A stretch of 64,000 bases of DNA from Linum tenue (Eukaryota; Streptophyta; Magnoliopsida; Malpighiales; Linaceae): positions 7,084,909-7,148,908 of the forward strand of contig CAMGYJ010000007.1 in the NCBI GenBank assembly GCA_946122785.1, given 5' to 3'. Made by a program: the position numbers and the translations under genes. Position 1 is the stretch's first letter. Every line of letters begins with the position of its first letter. Below the pieces are notes generated by a model. That model was not told the DNA's origin. It ran no database searches and worked only from the letters and a program-made list of their open reading frames with translations. This document shows, in pieces, positions 21,478-31,051 of this stretch.

Positions 21478-24400
21478 ATGAGTGGTACTTCGGCAGATGA
21501 TTCACAATCGCCTTCCCCTCTCTATCTCCATCGATCGGACAACCCCAGTCAATTGTTTGTTGGGGAATTACTTACCGACGTTAATTATGGTGAGTGGATT
21601 GGGGACATCACCGATTGTCTTCTTGCTAAAAACAAACTCGGTTTTGTTGATGGGAGCTTTCCTATTCCCGAGTCGGGTGCTGATCGGGACACTTGGAAGC
21701 ATTGTGATGCAATGGTTAAGGGGTGGTTGAAAACCGCCATGTCCAAGGAGGTTCGTAGTAGCGTCTGGTTCGCCTCGACGTCCAGAGAAATATGGCTGGA
21801 TATTCAAGCTCGATTTGGTCAGGGTAGCGCCTCTCGGCTCTACGAATTGCGGCGCAATATTGGTCTTCTCCAGCAGGAGAAATCTTCAGTCTCAGCCTTC
21901 TACACTAAATTGCGGGGGTATGGGGACGAAATTCACTCCTTGGCTCCTTCCTTGGAGTGCTCTTGCCATGGCTGTACGTGCGATGTCAAGCAGCGGCAGC
22001 GGTCAGTCAAAGAGAGTGAGCAACTCTTTGATTTTTTGATGGGCCTAGATGATGCCTTTTCTACCGTAAAGTCTCAAATCCTTGCGATGAAACCAACACC
22101 GACATTAGCCGAGGCTTATCGCATGGTCACTAATGATGAGCAGCAGCGAAATATCGCGCACAGTCGGCGTCCCAAATCCGAGGCAGCTGCGTTCAAGATT
22201 CAGGGGGAGCGCCGTTCTGATCGGGGTTCTCAACCGGGCGAGCGTGATGCGGATGGAAAGCCGAGATGCTCACATTGCAACAAGGTTGGTCATTTTAAGG
22301 AAACATGTTACAAACTCATTGGTTTTCCTCCTCGTGATGACAGCAAGGGGGAGCGTCCACGTCGGCGCAATGATCGGGGTGTGAAATCCAACCCTCAGGC
22401 GGCTCAGGTAGAGGCAGGGGACAGTCCAATTCCTGGCCTTACAGTCGCCCAGTTTACCCAGCTGAAGAGCTTTTTAGCTGCTGACCAGAAACTGCCCACT
22501 GCCTCGTTTGATCCTACTTCAAATATGGCGGGTACATTATCGCTTCCTAACTCTGCTTGGGTGATTGACAGTGGTTGCAATGAGCATATTGTTAATGATG
22601 TTTCGTTGTTGGATAATGAGTTGGATACATCTCCAACTTTGCAGGTTAAGATTCCTAATGGTAGTGGGGTTAAAGTTCACAGTATAGGCACTGCCAGTTT
22701 GTCTACTGATTTACCTCTTCGTCGAGTACTGCATGTTCCAGATTTTCAGTGCAACCTATTATCTGTGAGCCGACTTACTACTGATCTTCCAGTGGCATTA
22801 ATTTTCTTGAGTGATTTCTGTATCATTCAGGACTTACCCTCCAAGAAGCTGATTGGGATGGGTAAGCATGTGGATGGATTGTATTATCTCCGGCTGTTTG
22901 ATCAGGGTCATCCTATGGCGCATTCTGTTCGACGGGCTGTGGATAATGCGGAGCTTTGGCATAGCCGTTTGGGTCATCCGTCTCCAGCGAAACTTGCTGT
23001 TTTGGAGAAATTTATTTCATGTTCTTTAGCTCATCATAAAGAACCTTGTCGGTCTTGTCTTCGAGCAAAACAGACACGAGACTCCTTTGCACCCAGTACT
23101 ATTAAGTCAGTGTCTTGTTTTGAGCTCATACACGTTGACATTTGGGGCAGTTATCAGACAGCTTCTATTTCCGGAGCTCATTACTTTTTGACCATCGTGG
23201 ATGATTATAGTCGGGCAGTTTGGGTCTTCTTAATGCGTTATAAGTCTGATGTTGGTCGTTTCCTCTTATTTTTCTGCAACCTTGCTCGCACACAGTTTGG
23301 CAAGCAGGTTCGTCGCATTCAGGCAGATAATGGTCCCGAGTTCTCCACTAATCTGTTGACTTCTTTTTATGAGCAAGAAGGAATTATGCTGCAGACTTCG
23401 TGCACAGACACTCCTCAACAAAACGGTGTCGTGGAACGCAAGCATAGACATCTTCTTGATACTGCGCGTGCCCTGCGTTTTCATGCCAACCTGCCCATAA
23501 AGTTTTGGGGCGAGTGTGTGCTTACTGCAGCCTATCTTATCAACCGTATGCCCTTGTTCACCATTGGCAACAAATCTCCTTTTCAACTGCTTTTTGATCG
23601 AGATCCATCATATGAGCATTTGCGCAGCTTTGGCTGCTTGGTTTACTCCCGGGATACTCATCATAATTTGCATAAATTTGGTGAGCGTGGACGCGCCGGT
23701 ATTTTCCTTGGTTATCCATCAAATCAACGTGGCTATCGTGTTTATGATCTGGAGAAACGTCATATATATACTTCTCGTGATGTACGATTCTTGGAATCAG
23801 TGTTTCCTTACCGGGATATGGCGAATACATCGCGTCTTACCCCTACCCTAGTTTCCATGCCTCAGTTTGCACCGCCATCACTTGATCATGACTTGGCCGA
23901 TTTGGCCGAGTTTCTCCATCCTCCAAATGCGGATGATCCGCAGACCACAGCTGCCGAGCCCGCATCTCCTTCAGCTGGCTCGCCTCCTCCTACGTCGCGC
24001 ACTGATTCAGCCACGCCTGCCAACATGTCGCCCTCTAGTCCAGGTGATGCGTCGGGCACTTCGGCCGAAGAACCTCCTGTCGTGGCTATTCCTGTGGTGG
24101 AATCTCGTTCTCCCCAACCTCGGAAGAGTGACCGAGTTCGTGTCCCCTCTACACGTTTAAAGGATTATGATGTGAACCTGCCCGGCAAGGCTCATTCGAC
24201 CACAGCTGTTTATCCTCTCGATGACTACATCTCCTATCATCGTTTGTCGCCGTCTCATCGTGCTTTTGCTGCTGCTGTATCGGTCGTTGATGAGCCATTT
24301 TATTTTCATCAGGCTGTTCGCCATCATCATTGGCGGGTGGCCATGCAGGCCGAGATTTCGGCGTTAGAGGCCAATGGTACGTGGTCTCTTGTTTTCTTAC

Positions 24401-25827
24401 CTCCTGGCAAGCGGGCAATTGAGTGCAAATGGGTTTTCAAAATCAAGTTTAATCCAGATGGTTCAGTTGAGCGTTATAAAGCGCGTCTCGTTGCTAAGGG
24501 GTTTACTCAAGTTGAGGGTATCGACTACAACGACACCTTTGCTCCTGTGGCCAAACTGGTCACTGTTCGTTGTCTGCTTGCAGTTGCAGTTACCCGTGGT
24601 TGGCATATCCATCAATTGGATGTTAATAATGCCTTTCTGCATGGTGAGCTTGATGAGGAGGTTTACAAGAAAGTCCCTCCTGGTTTTTCGCAGTCTGGTG
24701 ACACTCGAGTTTGTCGTTTGCACAAATCTATCTACGGTCTTCGCCAAGCTTCTCGAAATTGGTATAAAAAATTCACTCAGGCTTTATTGGAGTTTAAGTT
24801 TGTTCAGAGTCGTGCTGATCATGCTCTCTTCACATATCGTCAGGGTTCCAGTTTTGTGGTTGCTCTTATCTATGTTGACGATGTCATCCTCACTGGCAAT
24901 GACCTGTCCTTCATCACTCGTGTTAAGGCATTTCTTCACGACCGTTTTACTATCAAGGACCTTGGACCTCTCAAGTACTTCCTTGGAATTGAGGTTTCCC
25001 GCTCGGCCCGTGGTCTTGTCCTCAATCAAAGGAAGTATGTTCTGGACATCCTTGCTGATACCGGTCTGACTGCAGCTAAACCTTGCTCCACACCCATCGA
25101 ACAACAGCATCATCTTGGTCGTGCTGCTTCTCCTCCTGCCCTTGATGCTGCTGCCTATCGACGGTTGGTGGGGCGTCTCTTATACCTCACCGTTACCAGA
25201 CCGGACATTACCTATGCAGTTAATCTCTTGAGTCAGGCTATGCAGTCACCTACTCGAGCTCATGAAGATGCTGCAGTTCGTGTTGTTCGTTACCTGAAGG
25301 GAGCACCGGGTCGCGGTTTGTTCTTCCCTACCTCTAGTTCTCTTTCTCTGACAGCATTTTGTGATGCAGATTGGGCTGGTTGCCCTCTCACTCGACGTTC
25401 GACCACAGGTTACTTCATTATGTTGGGTTCGTCACCGGTTTCCTGGCGTACCAAGAAGCAGACAGTTGTTGCTCGTTCGTCTGCTGAAGCTGAATACCGT
25501 GCGATGGCAAACACGGTTAGTGAAGTCCTCTGGCTCCGTTGGTTACTGCGTGACTTGGGGGTTTCTACTCCGCGTCCCACTCCCTTGTACTGTGATAATC
25601 AGGCTGCTCTCCATATCGCGGCCAATCCTGTCTTCCATGAGCGTACTAAACACGTTGAGATGGATTGCCACTTTGTCCGCGAGCGTGTTCAGTCTAGCGA
25701 GATTGCTCCGGCAAAGATCCCTACTGCGGAGCAGCCCGCTGACATCTTCACAAAAGGATTGAGCGTTGATCAATTTCATCACCTCTTTGGCAAGCTCGGT
25801 CTTCTCGATATCCATTCCTTCGCTTGA
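21478..25827 (+). CDS. Copia Gag-Pol polyprotein, 1449 aa
   Basis: A single uninterrupted frame. An upstream in-frame GTG (21448) exists, but the first ATG, at 21478 (MSGTSADDSQS), is the likely start. Domains in order: Gag with zinc knuckle CSHCNKVGHFKETC (264-277); aspartic protease, WVIDSGCNEHI (Asp364); pre-integrase LWHSRLGHPS (about 494); integrase with Asp554, Asp617 and Glu653, giving a DDE triad with 35-residue spacing; reverse transcriptase with YVDD at 1132-1135; RNase H with CDADWAG (about 1295) and SRSSAEAEYRAM; tail ADIFTKGL. Two details differ from the common consensus: the protease has DSGCN rather than DSGAS, and VYKKVPPGF replaces the usual VYMxxPPGF. Catalytic residues all look present. 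It copies the element's RNA and inserts the cDNA. Confidence 0.95.
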   Translation: MSGTSADDSQSPSPLYLHRSDNPSQLFVGELLTDVNYGEWIGDITDCLLAKNKLGFVDGSFPIPESGADRDTWKHCDAMVKGWLKTAMSKEVRSSVWFASTSREIWLDIQARFGQGSASRLYELRRNIGLLQQEKSSVSAFYTKLRGYGDEIHSLAPSLECSCHGCTCDVKQRQRSVKESEQLFDFLMGLDDAFSTVKSQILAMKPTPTLAEAYRMVTNDEQQRNIAHSRRPKSEAAAFKIQGERRSDRGSQPGERDADGKPRCSHCNKVGHFKETCYKLIGFPPRDDSKGERPRRRNDRGVKSNPQAAQVEAGDSPIPGLTVAQFTQLKSFLAADQKLPTASFDPTSNMAGTLSLPNSAWVIDSGCNEHIVNDVSLLDNELDTSPTLQVKIPNGSGVKVHSIGTASLSTDLPLRRVLHVPDFQCNLLSVSRLTTDLPVALIFLSDFCIIQDLPSKKLIGMGKHVDGLYYLRLFDQGHPMAHSVRRAVDNAELWHSRLGHPSPAKLAVLEKFISCSLAHHKEPCRSCLRAKQTRDSFAPSTIKSVSCFELIHVDIWGSYQTASISGAHYFLTIVDDYSRAVWVFLMRYKSDVGRFLLFFCNLARTQFGKQVRRIQADNGPEFSTNLLTSFYEQEGIMLQTSCTDTPQQNGVVERKHRHLLDTARALRFHANLPIKFWGECVLTAAYLINRMPLFTIGNKSPFQLLFDRDPSYEHLRSFGCLVYSRDTHHNLHKFGERGRAGIFLGYPSNQRGYRVYDLEKRHIYTSRDVRFLESVFPYRDMANTSRLTPTLVSMPQFAPPSLDHDLADLAEFLHPPNADDPQTTAAEPASPSAGSPPPTSRTDSATPANMSPSSPGDASGTSAEEPPVVAIPVVESRSPQPRKSDRVRVPSTRLKDYDVNLPGKAHSTTAVYPLDDYISYHRLSPSHRAFAAAVSVVDEPFYFHQAVRHHHWRVAMQAEISALEANGTWSLVFLPPGKRAIECKWVFKIKFNPDGSVERYKARLVAKGFTQVEGIDYNDTFAPVAKLVTVRCLLAVAVTRGWHIHQLDVNNAFLHGELDEEVYKKVPPGFSQSGDTRVCRLHKSIYGLRQASRNWYKKFTQALLEFKFVQSRADHALFTYRQGSSFVVALIYVDDVILTGNDLSFITRVKAFLHDRFTIKDLGPLKYFLGIEVSRSARGLVLNQRKYVLDILADTGLTAAKPCSTPIEQQHHLGRAASPPALDAAAYRRLVGRLLYLTVTRPDITYAVNLLSQAMQSPTRAHEDAAVRVVRYLKGAPGRGLFFPTSSSLSLTAFCDADWAGCPLTRRSTTGYFIMLGSSPVSWRTKKQTVVARSSAEAEYRAMANTVSEVLWLRWLLRDLGVSTPRPTPLYCDNQAALHIAANPVFHERTKHVEMDCHFVRERVQSSEIAPAKIPTAEQPADIFTKGLSVDQFHHLFGKLGLLDIHSFA

Positions 25828-25834
25828 GGGGGAG

Positions 25835-26109
25835 TGTTGGAGGCTCTTTTGTACATACTTATTTCCTGAGGACTGCTTTTGTTTTTTTCCTAGGTCTTTA
25901 CCTCTTGCTTTACGTTGCTTGGTGCAAGCTTGCTGGACTATTTATTTTTGGTTCCCTGTATGCGCCGCACACCAAGAACAGAGAAAAGAAGAAATAATAT
26001 ACATCTCTGAGATCGTAGAGCTCTCCGTGGACTAGTCCCGTTCGGTTGTGAACGGGAAAACCACGTAAATCCTCGTGTTCTTTCGTTTCCGCAATCATCG
26101 TATTTTACA
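25835..26109 (+). repeat. 3' LTR of intact copia element
   Basis: 275 bp, TGTTGG to TTTACA, directly after the purine tract. The polyprotein stop codon ends only 7 bp upstream. Confidence 0.95.
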
Positions 26110-26114
26110 CCGCG

Positions 26115-26560
26115 GATATGCCTGTGCCCACACACCAAACACTAACCACTAGAGATTATCATTTCTCTCTCTAAAACCCAAACTGATTTGATCGTCGGAG
26201 GACTAACGGGCCCAGGCGTCCTCCTCCGTGTGCGTGTGTGCAGGTCAGACGCCTCGGAAACGTAGAGCGGAGACAAGGCTGGTGAGGAGTTGGGTTCCAA
26301 AGTATCAGGGGAACAAACAATTGGCGCGCCAGGAAGGGGAGTACGACCGAAAGTTGAAAACATGGAGGCACCTCCGAGTTGAGATGAGGAACAAATCACG
26401 GGGAACCCCTCTATGGGATCAAGAGAGAGGACGCTCGAAGTCGTGGAAGAGGCAAGAAGTGAGTCGAGGTTCCCGAGTTCCCAGGGCGCCTCGCTCGCCA
26501 AGAAAGATCTATTCAGAATCATCGAGGACCAGGAAGAGGCAATTGAGATTCTCAAATGGA
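26115..26560 (+). mobile_element. Ty3/gypsy-type relic (LTR end, PBS, start of gag)
   Basis: The sequence runs AAACAATTGGCGCGCCAGGAAGG (about 26316-26338), a form seen at the LTR/primer-binding junction of Tat-like gypsy elements. An ATG near 26371 and a charged, glutamate-rich frame with an early stop (IIEDQEEAIEILKW further on) then resemble a gag N-terminus. No pol domains remain. The intact copia element inserted at its left side. Confidence 0.45.
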
Positions 26561-26579
26561 GCTCGATATAGTTTAGGAG

Positions 26580-27205
26580 GCTTACCATTTCGAACTTTAA
26601 TATTTTGTTTGAGTTTATAATATATGTGTACGTATTATAATGTTGTGCAAACATCAAAAAGTTTCAGTCTGTTTGAATGAGAAGTCCTTATTCTTGTAGA
26701 CCCAGATCTAATTTCAGATAACCGTTATTTTTAATCTCTGTATTCTAAATTGTGCTCGTCAGAAGAAGAAAAAAAGAATTACTCTTTTTTCTCTGCAATT
26801 GGAAAATAGGAGGGAAGTAAAATTCTGCAGTCGGTTATGGGAACTCCAAGTCATACAGCATATTTTCTACCTTAAGCACAATTCTTCTTCATTGTAATTA
26901 TTCGATGACCTAATTAAGGTGATGAGGGATATATGGGCATATGGCTCAAACTAATGCCAGCTGAGGACTTGTGGAGGAGAGACATCCTTTTCGTGTTTAG
27001 TGCAGACACAAGTCGATTAGTAGGTATACCGACATGGCAACATGATGTAAATTAATCAAATCTCTCTCAATCTTTTATCTCTAATATGATCGATTTCAAT
27101 ATGCTTTGTACGTTCCTGGAATATATGGAGATGTATTTTTGGGTGGTTAATTGGGCTCGAAGTCCAATGAATCATTAAACTTAACAAACAAGGTGTCACG
27201 AAGCA
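26580..27205. other. Intergenic, no gene seen
   Basis: No reading frame or repeat structure that I can name. Confidence 0.5.
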
Positions 27206-28030
27206 GTGGCAAAGTCGGAATTTTTATGTAAGGTGGATTCGATTTTTTTTAATATTGTAAGAAAATATTTAATCATTTGCTGAGTCGCATAATGTGTTCT
27301 CATATTTAAAAAAAATGGATAAGATGCATTCATATGATATCAATCTCCATATATTCTATCAAATAATCATTCATGATTTGATCACCCATTAAATAGCGAA
27401 AAGTGTTTTTCACGTGATCACTCTTTACTTGTCCTTTCAATAATTGCAGTGGAGGCTGAGGTAGTAATAATGCTAAATTACTTCTTCCAATAACCATGGT
27501 TCTAAAAATACTCATAATTTTGCCTAGTTTTAGACAACATCTAGTCTATTTTCGCATCAAATATACGTACAATAATCTAGTTGAGATTCAAACACTAAGA
27601 TATTGTTTTCAAAGAGTTCATTATTAGGATAAAAAGAAGCTATTGAGTTTCAACAAGATGATGTTTTAGTGATAAATGATGAATAAATTAAGAATTTAAG
27701 ACCAAAATAATGAAGTTATGTATTGTTCTAATATTATTTATGTAGAAACTAGAATGTAGTATATATAATGACGACAACTAAATTTATTATTTAATTATTG
27801 TCTTATGGTAGAATTTACTTATATTGGTGTAGCACATGTCTTCTTACTATTTTGCTATTGGATAAAGGGTGTTTGTATATTAGAAGAGCTTGCTTTCTGT
27901 AACTGGCAGAAGACCTTGTGAAAGAAACATCTGAATTTACGTTAGAAATGTCACCGATATTTAATTATTGTATTTATCTGTACTTATTTTTTCCTGGACC
28001 CGCCTTGGTAAGCCTTGGCTCCGCCATTGG
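27206..28030. mobile_element. Decayed hAT-like element, CAGTGGCGGA family
   Basis: The left end CAGTGGCAAAGTCGGAATTT and the right end CCTTGGCTCCGCCATTG are imperfect inverted repeats of the CAGTGGCGGAGCCA type. It contains a transposase tail on the minus strand (27330-27437). No clean TSD was found. Confidence 0.5.
27330..27437 (-). pseudogene. Remnant of hAT transposase dimerisation domain
   Basis: The minus-strand frame ends HVKNTFRYLMGDQIM...NDYLIEYMEIDII and a stop, matching the conserved hAT C-terminal pattern KNxLRxxMGDxxLNDxLxxYIE. It is homologous to the fragment at 8569-8700. The rest of the transposase is gone. Confidence 0.65.
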
Positions 28031-28480
28031 CCGAAAGCTTTGTACTCGGCTTAAAATGAAGAGGATATTGATATTATTGCTTTGCTTCTTAGTTTTGAGC
28101 AGGCCGACAATGAAATATCCTTAAATGTATTTTGCTTCTTAGTTTCGAGCAACTCGACAATGAAAAATCATATTAATATGAGATCAGCCTTTCAGAATCA
28201 AGATAGCTTGTCTAACCATAGTCACAAAGAGTCATTGTACTTATTTTTTCTTGGACCCACCTTGGTTAGCCTTGGCTCCGCCATTGCCCGACAGCTTTGT
28301 ACTCGGCTTAAAATGAAGAGGATATTGATATTGTTGCTTTGCTTTTTAGTTTCGAGCAGGTCGACAATGAAATATCCTTAAATGTGTTTTGCTTCTTAGT
28401 TCGAGCAACTTGACAATGAAATATCGAGAAATATATACAGTGATATGAGATTAACCTTTTAGAATCAGGACAACTTGTAA
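27979..28480 (+). repeat. Tandem duplication, about 257-bp unit, two copies
   Basis: TGTACTTATTTTTTCCTGGA at 27979 recurs, with one change, at 28236. Both copies continue with CCTTGGCTCCGCCATTG, TTTGTACTCGGCTTAAAATG and TCGACAATGAAATATC variants. It straddles the right end of the hAT-like relic. No coding role is apparent. Confidence 0.75.
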
Positions 28481-28734
28481 AGTCGGTGTAAAAATTCACG
28501 AATTCTGACGAGATTCCTTCAAGTTCATGGTTACTCTGAGAAAATAAAAAAGATAAATTCAGATATTTATAGATTTGTAAGTCATATATGAAAATCCATC
28601 GGTTAACTTATTATATCATTCCTAATAGTAAGCAAGGCTCGTATACCGGAAGTTGAACCAAATAAATTAACAGTAAGTGTCATGATTTGACTATGGCTGA
28701 ATCGTTAATATCGGTTAAATCCAATGTCGACTTG

Positions 28735-29067
28735 TGACAGAACCATTTGCAGGATCAAGGTCCAAGTGAAGAAGGAAGGAAGCTGGATTGTCTACTGGAA
28801 TCCAGATAGCAGCAGGATTAGCTGAAGAGAAGAAAGGAAGAAGAGGAAACGGTGACGTTCTGATGAGTCGACAGAAGAAGAAGAAGAGAACGGCAGCGTT
28901 TTATTTAGTAGTCATTAGCCGTTAAAATTACTGTTAGTTTAAATATTGTAGCCACTCTTGTTCGGACACGTGTCTCGCTTTTGTTAATCGTTATGTTTGA
29001 TATAAAAGAACAGAGAAGCCTCAGAGTTTGCTGAGCTCCTCTTTCCAACATTTCTGTAAAATCGTCA
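28735..29067 (+). repeat. 5' LTR of frameshifted copia element
   Basis: 333 bp, TGACAG to CGTCA, with GATATAAAAG as a TATA-like box about 70 bp before its end. Confidence 0.95.
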
Positions 29068-29080
29068 TGGTATCAGAGCT
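29068..29080 (+). other. Primer-binding site, tRNA-Met type
   Basis: TGGTATCAGAGCT directly after the LTR. Confidence 0.9.
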
Positions 29081-29116
29081 TCCGCCGCTCTAGGGTTTTC
29101 CGCAGACGACGACAGA

Positions 29117-31051
29117 ATGTCAGCGAGGCAGACTCCACCAAACACACCGCCGAACAATGGGAGCACCGGCGGTGGAACAACGTCAGCTTCAGGGGTTCGT
29201 TTTGGTTCCTTCGACCAGACTCAACTTCAACCCGAGACAATCGTCTTTGGTAACCCCTACTACCTTAACCCAAATGAGAACATGTCTCAATCTCTTGTTG
29301 CTGAGCCTTTTGATGGCACGAACTATGTGATGTGGAGTCGTTGTATGCAAGTAGTGTTGAAAGCAAAGAACAAGGTTGGTTTTATAGATGGGTCAATTCC
29401 AGTACCACCTCGAGATGCAGATCTGTTTGGTTTGTGGGATGCCTGCAACACAGTAGTCTTATGTTGGATTCAGAACTCCATGACCAAAGAACTTAGGAGA
29501 TCTGTCCTGAATCACAACAACTCGAAGACATTGTGGGAGGAATTAAAGAGGCGTTTTGGTCAGCCTAATGCTATGAGGATTGTGAACCTGGAAGATGAGA
29601 TCCAAGCCTGTAAACAAGGATCCAAGTCCATTACTCAGTATTACACGGCTATTAAGGGACTATGGGATGAATATGTGGAGTTTAGTCCTATTACCCCTTG
29701 TACCTGTGCACCTGGAAATCCTATTCCTTGTGCTGCAGTTGCTGCCTTTGTGCAGAAACAGGAAACTGACTACCTGATACGTTTCTTGAGAGGGCTAAAT
29801 CCGGATTATGAAGTGGTTAAAACGCAGCTGCTTATGCAAAAACCTCTTCCCACTGTGTCTGCTGCTGTTGATGACTTACTTCAGCATGAACAGAAGCTCA
29901 AGGCAGATACAACTACAAGTGGAAAGAAGGGACAGAGTTTGACCTTGGCAGTTGGGGACAACAATGCAAGGGAGAGTACAGATTCAAAGGGAAGGAAGTT
30001 TTGCCGTTTTTGCAAGATGAACAATCATACCATTGAGGATTGTTGGAAGCTGAAAAGGAAACAGGAGATGCAGAAAGAAAGGAACTCTAATGAGGGATCA
30101 AGTTCCAGTTCAAGCTCCAGTACACCTCGGTTTGCTGGTTCTATTTCTCAAGGAAGTGGAAATGATAGTGCATCAGAAGGAAGTATGACCAATGAAGGTA
30201 AAGCCACTGCTCCCCCTGCCTTCACTGCTGAAGAGATGAATCGTCTCAGGTATCTCTTGCAGACTGGTGCTAATACATCATCCCCACCTACCTCTCCATC
30301 TCTTAACCATCAAGCTTATTCAGCCACCTTCCACCCTACTACCTTTCCCAACTTCTCAGGTAAACTTGTCTTGTCCTCTTCTCCAAGTACTAGAACCACT
30401 AATCCTCACCTTTGGATTGTAGATACAGGGGCTTCAGACCATATTGCCTGTAGTCTCACCCTCTTTTCTAGTTACAAACCAGTTCCTGACTCTTTTGTTT
30501 ACCTTCCCAATAGTTCCAAAGTAGCAGTCACACATGTAGGAATAGTTAAGTTGGCCTGTGGTCTAACCCTACATGATGTCCTGTTTGTTCCCCATTTCTC
30601 ATTCAATCTCATCTCTGTTAGCAAACTTACACATGACTACCCTTTTTCCTTACACTTTCACTCTGATAAATGTGAAATCCAGGACCTGATAAGCCAGAAG
30701 AGGATTGGTTTAGCCCACACCACTAGAGGCCTCTATCACCTAGCCTTACCTTCAAGCTTCATCAAGTCTTCCATCACTGATCACCAACATCAAGCAGCCT
30801 TCACCTTCAACTTTCAACCCCAAGACCTGAACCTGTGGTACTGGAGGCTAGGACACCCTAGTCATGATAGGCTTTCTTTACTTAGTTCTGTAATCCCTAC
30901 TCTTTCCAGATCTAAGACTCTTCACTGTGAAGTCTGTCATTTGTCCAAACAGAGAAAACTACCATTTCCTATTAGCACCAGTGTTGCACCTGAGATTTTT
31001 TCATCTTGTTCACATGGATATTTGGGGTCCTTTATCTACTGTTTCTTATGA
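29117..31051 (+). pseudogene. Copia polyprotein, N-terminal part (Gag, protease, pre-integrase)
   Basis: ATG at 29117. Gag with a serine/threonine- and asparagine-rich start, zinc knuckle CRFCKMNNHTIEDC (296-309), protease WIVDTGASDHI (Asp436) and pre-integrase LWYWRLGHPSHDRL (about 572). True homology stops at the T6 run at 30996-31001; the last roughly 15 residues are out of frame. It continues in another frame at 30927-33713. One base fewer would give a polyprotein of about 1531 residues, close to its intact relative at 21478. Confidence 0.9.

Larger units (their letters stand above)
21154..26109 (+). mobile_element. Full-length Ty1/copia retrotransposon, intact ORF
   Basis: LTRs at 21154-21430 (277 bp) and 25835-26109 (275 bp), both TGTTGG...TTTACA, are flanked by the 5-bp duplication CCGCG (21149-21153 and 26110-26114). 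A methionine-tRNA primer-binding site, TGGTATCAGAGCT, follows the 5' LTR directly and a purine tract, GAGGGGGAG, precedes the 3' LTR. By eye the LTRs differ at about three bases plus a 2-bp indel, so insertion is recent. The polyprotein is open throughout, so the element could be autonomous. Confidence 0.95.

Noticed and set aside
24374..25069. 231-codon frame and other long shadow frames inside the copia polyprotein
   Set aside because: They lie out of frame within the intact Gag-Pol ORF, are leucine/valine-rich by-products of its codons, and match nothing.
26228..26657. Paired overlapping frames of 130 (plus) and 171 (minus) codons
   Set aside because: The region looks like the LTR/gag start of a gypsy relic; both frames lack known domains and splice context.
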